Shown: one piece after another, positions 60,399 through 64,000 of the stretch
Position numbering within the stretch: the first letter of the stretch is position 1
Layout of the letters: every line of letters starts with the position of its first letter
Assembly (NCBI GenBank): GCA_018105865.1
Contig: CM030835.1
Span: 1,319,316-1,383,315 of the forward strand
Source: Metaphire vulgaris
Lineage: Eukaryota > Annelida > Clitellata > Crassiclitellata > Megascolecidae
Direction: 5' to 3'
Length of the DNA: 64,000 nucleotides
Notes under the pieces: model-generated
Told to the model about the DNA's origin: nothing
The model's database searches: none
The model's input: only the letters and a program-made list of their open reading frames with translations
Made by a program: the position numbers and the translations under genes

Positions 60399-61803
60399 AA
60401 CAGAACACCAGCGACGTGGCGCAAAAAAGAAGACGGGCAAAATTCATTGTAATTTGCCGAGAATTGCCGGTCCAGTTGTCTCTAGCAACGAAGCCAGAAA
60501 GCAGACGACAAAAGGCAGACGCAGACGATAATTGTCTACCTTCGGCGGCACAACGAAGATCGTTTTCAGTGACATCAACGGCTGCCGTTGACAGTAAAGG
60601 ACACGGTGACGTCTGACATCGTCTGTCACGATGGATCCCATGATAACTTATCGAGATGATAATGCTAGTAATTGCAAAAACGGATGGTGTTTATGATGTT
60701 TATAAAAGACGGATGTAGCATAGGCCTAAAATAGACTAGGACTACTGCAAGGACAATGTCATAATGGAATTAATTTTATAATCAGAAAACTCCATTAACC
60801 CGGACATCGGGGACAGGAAACAAGCGTCTATGTTAGTTGAAAAATTGTGCGTGTTGACTTAGCCTGCTTAGGGTCTATCTTATCCGTGGCCGTGTTAACG
60901 TGAGTTTTAAAAAATTGCAATCAAAATAAGGACTGACCAATCGAGATTGTTACGTCTGTAAATGAACGAGATGAAATATCGACCGACCGACCGAACCAAA
61001 TACTTACCAAAATTTTTTTTTGAAAAAATCAAGGTGTGATCTGAATAAGCAAAGAGATTCGTAATCTAAACCTGCCATCGATTTGACCGTCTTTGCGACC
61101 ACAACTTCAGCGCGGTTGGCGCTATAGACAGGGTTATTTCTAGGATTCTCAATTGGGGGGGGGGTGACGGTATTTTCTGGGGGGTCACCTGTCGAAAAAG
61201 TCTGACAAGCAAAAAAGGCAATACCTTGCTCAAATTAGGGGAGGGGTGTTCGGTCTCAGATTGGGGAGGTGTTCTCAGATTGGGGAGGTGTTGCGGGTGT
61301 TAGGGGGGTGTAAAAATACCACTGGTTGTGACAATCCAATAAAAGATTACGTTACATCATTGATCACGGCAGAGGGTTGCTCTTGCACGGCGGTAGGCAC
61401 CAGTTTTAATTTCCTACGGATCTTGGCGGCAAATATGCGTGTCATCTTCTCGGGTGTTATTCTTCGACCCGCAACTGAGCAAAGCTTTGTACATGCGATT
61501 AGATTACCCGTCATGCTGTACGATGACGCTATTAGATTTGCCAACAAAGGCGGCAATCGCCAACTCAGTCATGCTCAGGTGCTTCCAGAAACTGATTTAG
61601 CTGACATCTCGTACATGGAATATTCCGTCTCGGAAGGCGCATCTCAGCTACACTTCGTAAACAGGAAGAAGTGGTCTATGTGTCGTTAAATAATGAATGA
61701 GGATCAAGTCCACGATGTCAGCTCCTCCTTGTCTAGCATTTTCATGGCGTCTATTTGTGAGTTGTGACAGGTATTTTTAGAGGTTGCCTTTTTAGACACG
61801 TAC

Positions 61804-61806
<3 letters not shown>

Positions 61807-61881
<75 letters not shown>
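61807..61881. repeat. TTA triplet microsatellite
   Basis: About 25 perfect units. Confidence 0.98.
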
Positions 61882-62527
61882 GCTCCGTGTTATTTTGCGT
61901 TGTGGCTATTTATTCCAAACATGAATTTATCATTAGAATAATTGGATTTTTTCAAAGTTAAACCGCGAAGTAAATGTAAGAAAGCCCTACACACCAGCAG
62001 ATAGGTTCCGAGCGATGAACTTGCTCTTATTGCTTCTAACGAGTGCACTTTCTTGAATCTCTGCGCCTTGACTGATGTCTGAACTGTTACTCTATTTGTC
62101 ACAGCCGTGGAAGTGACAACCCAATGGAAGGTCAAGGATCAGTGGTTGTACAGATATCAAAGAGGCCCATGGATTGAAGAAATCCACAACACGAATCACA
62201 TTTTCACTAGTGACGGTTTTCATTGCTTTAAATAGTGGAAAAGGTCAATTTTTGAATCTCAATTTCGATATACAAGGCTCGAAATAGGTCACGCAAGCTC
62301 CACTGACTATATATAAAAGAACGAAATCGCAAAATTGAGGGTTCGGCTAAATAGCAAAATTGGCGAACTGTGACAGTCAGGTTGAGCTTTGCGAATAAGA
62401 TCATCATTAAATAGAGGGACACACAGTGGGGTTTTTAGTACAAGAGAGAGATCCTACCAGGCCATGCACTAAAAATTCAGGTATTATATTGAGTCGATGC
62501 CAGCAAAGAAGATTAAAGACCCTCTTC

Positions 62528-62528
<1 letters not shown>

Positions 62529-62582
<54 letters not shown>
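62529..62582. repeat. TA microsatellite
   Basis: About 26 TA units; flanked by CTTCGTATA and TATAGACGAAG, a mirrored flank. Confidence 0.97.
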
Positions 62583-62585
<3 letters not shown>

Positions 62586-62767
62586 GAAGAGAGGAAGGAA
62601 GCTTCCTCTTTCAACGATTATATTTATCAGTCACTTTACAGCGATTCAACGCCATTGCTTTTCGAGGAACATTTCACGACCTCGTACCAGGCGAGAGTTA
62701 GCCACACAATTTCTTAATATCTCCGGACAGTTTTTTCATAAATCCTTCGGGAACGAAGTACCGATGG

Positions 62768-62769
<2 letters not shown>

Positions 62770-62843
<74 letters not shown>

Positions 62844-62850
62844 TATATAT
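62770..62850. repeat. TA microsatellite
   Basis: About 38 TA units with one GTATATATATA break. Confidence 0.97.
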
Positions 62851-63312
62851 AGGCTATTCGGTATCGCTGAAATCGTCGAGATTCCGTCTGTTATACGGAA
62901 GTAAAGGGCAACTGATGACTGCGATGTTTTATGTTTGATCCATGTGTCACGCCAAGTGCTTTTTTGGTCGATCGTTTCATAATGGAGAGATTATCGACGC
63001 GTCAGTCCGAGTCGGCTGATTCGGGCATTATTCACTTAGAAAACGGTCGACGCTTTCATTTGCCTCCAGCAGAATATGTCGGGGTCTTTATTTGAAGCCT
63101 TCCGCGCCGCTTTTACCTCGCCGTAGCTGCAGAATCTAAAATGTCACTTCCAGTGATGACAGAATACCGGCCGCCGTCATGCATATGCAGAGATACTCGT
63201 GGCACCTGTTTCCGTGCTCATATGACCGCTTGTCAAAGGTATACTATACTGTATCGGTAGATCCGTCGTTGCTAACTGCCAGCTGCCAGTCGCGCGATCG
63301 GAACCGTTGCCC

Positions 63313-63392
63313 TTAGCCCCTTAACTGGGGATCCCGGATATATCCGTCCATTTTACATTGAGTTACAGTTAAATACGCGGTTAAGGGGTTAA
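63313..63392. mobile_element. TTAA-flanked foldback element, copy 2
   Basis: CCCCTTAACTGGGG to GCGGTTAAGGGGTTAA, the same family as 31850; the left TTAA is mutated to TTAG. Confidence 0.65.
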
Positions 63393-63430
63393 TGGAGGAG
63401 AAAATTGACGGCAATAGTTTCAGTTGCGAT

Positions 63431-63436
<6 letters not shown>

Positions 63437-63508
<72 letters not shown>
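63437..63508. repeat. TA microsatellite
   Basis: About 36 TA units. Confidence 0.97.
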
Positions 63509-63511
<3 letters not shown>

Positions 63512-63867
63512 TCGAGAAACCCCGAATGAAGGCGCTGTTCAGAAACTCTTACGCTGACAACATCTATTGCCAATCCCGTCATTCACAATAATTCTACCGG
63601 GCGCTATAAAATTGAAAGACTCGTTCATGCCTTGCGCGCCCGACTGATGACGTGTAGGCGACTAAACAGGAAGAGCTTGAAGACATGCAGTTGTTATTGG
63701 GCCGATTGAGTTGGGCGTTGACATATTTTGGGTGAGGGTTGACATTTTTATAAGCAGAAGATTTTAAAGAAAATGTATTTTCTTTTATGTCGACGACGTT
63801 GATGATGATCACGACGACGACGATGATGATGACAACGATATGTCGATTCTTAAGCGCCTCCCTGTGT

Positions 63868-63868
<1 letters not shown>

Positions 63869-63961
<93 letters not shown>

Positions 63962-63962
63962 G
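63869..63962. repeat. AAT triplet microsatellite
   Basis: About 31 AAT units near the window end. Confidence 0.97.
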
Positions 63963-64000
63963 TAATAATGCGATTTAAGTGGTTTAGGAGGCCAAGCAAG

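Larger units (their letters stand above)
56869..64000. other. intergenic region to window end
   Basis: About 7 kb with hAT elements, a 188-bp duplication, TTAA foldback copy 2 and many microsatellites. The longest open frame (61246-61689) shows no known domain. Confidence 0.6.

Noticed and set aside
61246..61689. 147-codon plus-strand frame
   Set aside because: No recognisable motif, starts in a G-rich tandem patch, no splice or homology support; could be an unknown exon but not supportable.

Overview
This is animal nuclear DNA. All three multi-exon genes have GT-AG introns. About three quarters of the window is intron, intergenic DNA, microsatellites and small non-autonomous transposons. 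The gene content (Patched, a GARRE1/KIAA0355-like gene, a p25-alpha/TPPP gene and an FMRFamide-receptor-like GPCR) indicates a bilaterian. The C-tail of the Patched protein shares short motifs (TITEE; TKI-ATT-VKVEV) with insect Ptc as I remember it, which points to a protostome, perhaps an ecdysozoan. I cannot name the species.

Layout. (1) 66-15618, + strand: the last 20 recognisable coding exons of patched; the 5' part lies before the window. It covers the end of extracellular loop 1, the sterol-sensing domain, the middle cytoplasmic loop, loop 2, the second membrane half and the C-tail. An alternative last exon and a polyadenylation signal follow at 16596-16716. (2) About 16.7-27.2 kb: no gene recognised; a 335-bp tandem triplication, hAT-like and Harbinger-like mini-elements, and decayed retroelement scraps. 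(3) 27250-34341, - strand: a seven-exon GARRE1-like gene whose six introns all keep frame. (4) About 34.4-44.4 kb: intergenic, with a hAT element, a dead L2/CR1-type LINE end, triplet microsatellites and many copies of the palindrome TAGGCCTA. (5) 44386-47441, + strand: a complete three-exon TPPP gene of 175 aa, whose introns hold four mini-transposons with 8-bp target duplications and a roughly 580-bp triplet-repeat block. (6) 52393-53649, - strand: a single-exon peptide GPCR of 418 aa. (7) 53.8-56.9 kb: a satellite of eleven 201-bp units in two arrays, starting about 150 bp upstream of the GPCR start codon. (8) About 57-64 kb: intergenic, with hAT elements and microsatellites.

The genes do not form a functional unit. 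Patched is the Hedgehog receptor; GARRE1 is a Rac/RhoG effector in mammals; TPPP binds tubulin; the GPCR probably senses a neuropeptide. The least ordinary observations are these. Patched carries Asn where the transmembrane-4 Asp is expected and Gln where the transmembrane-10 Glu is expected in vertebrates. One Patched exon has an apparent one-base insertion. Several different mini-transposon families share an internal motif close to TGACAAGCAAAAAAGGT. I saw no bacterial operon, CRISPR array or virus. Everything is by eye; no database search was possible.
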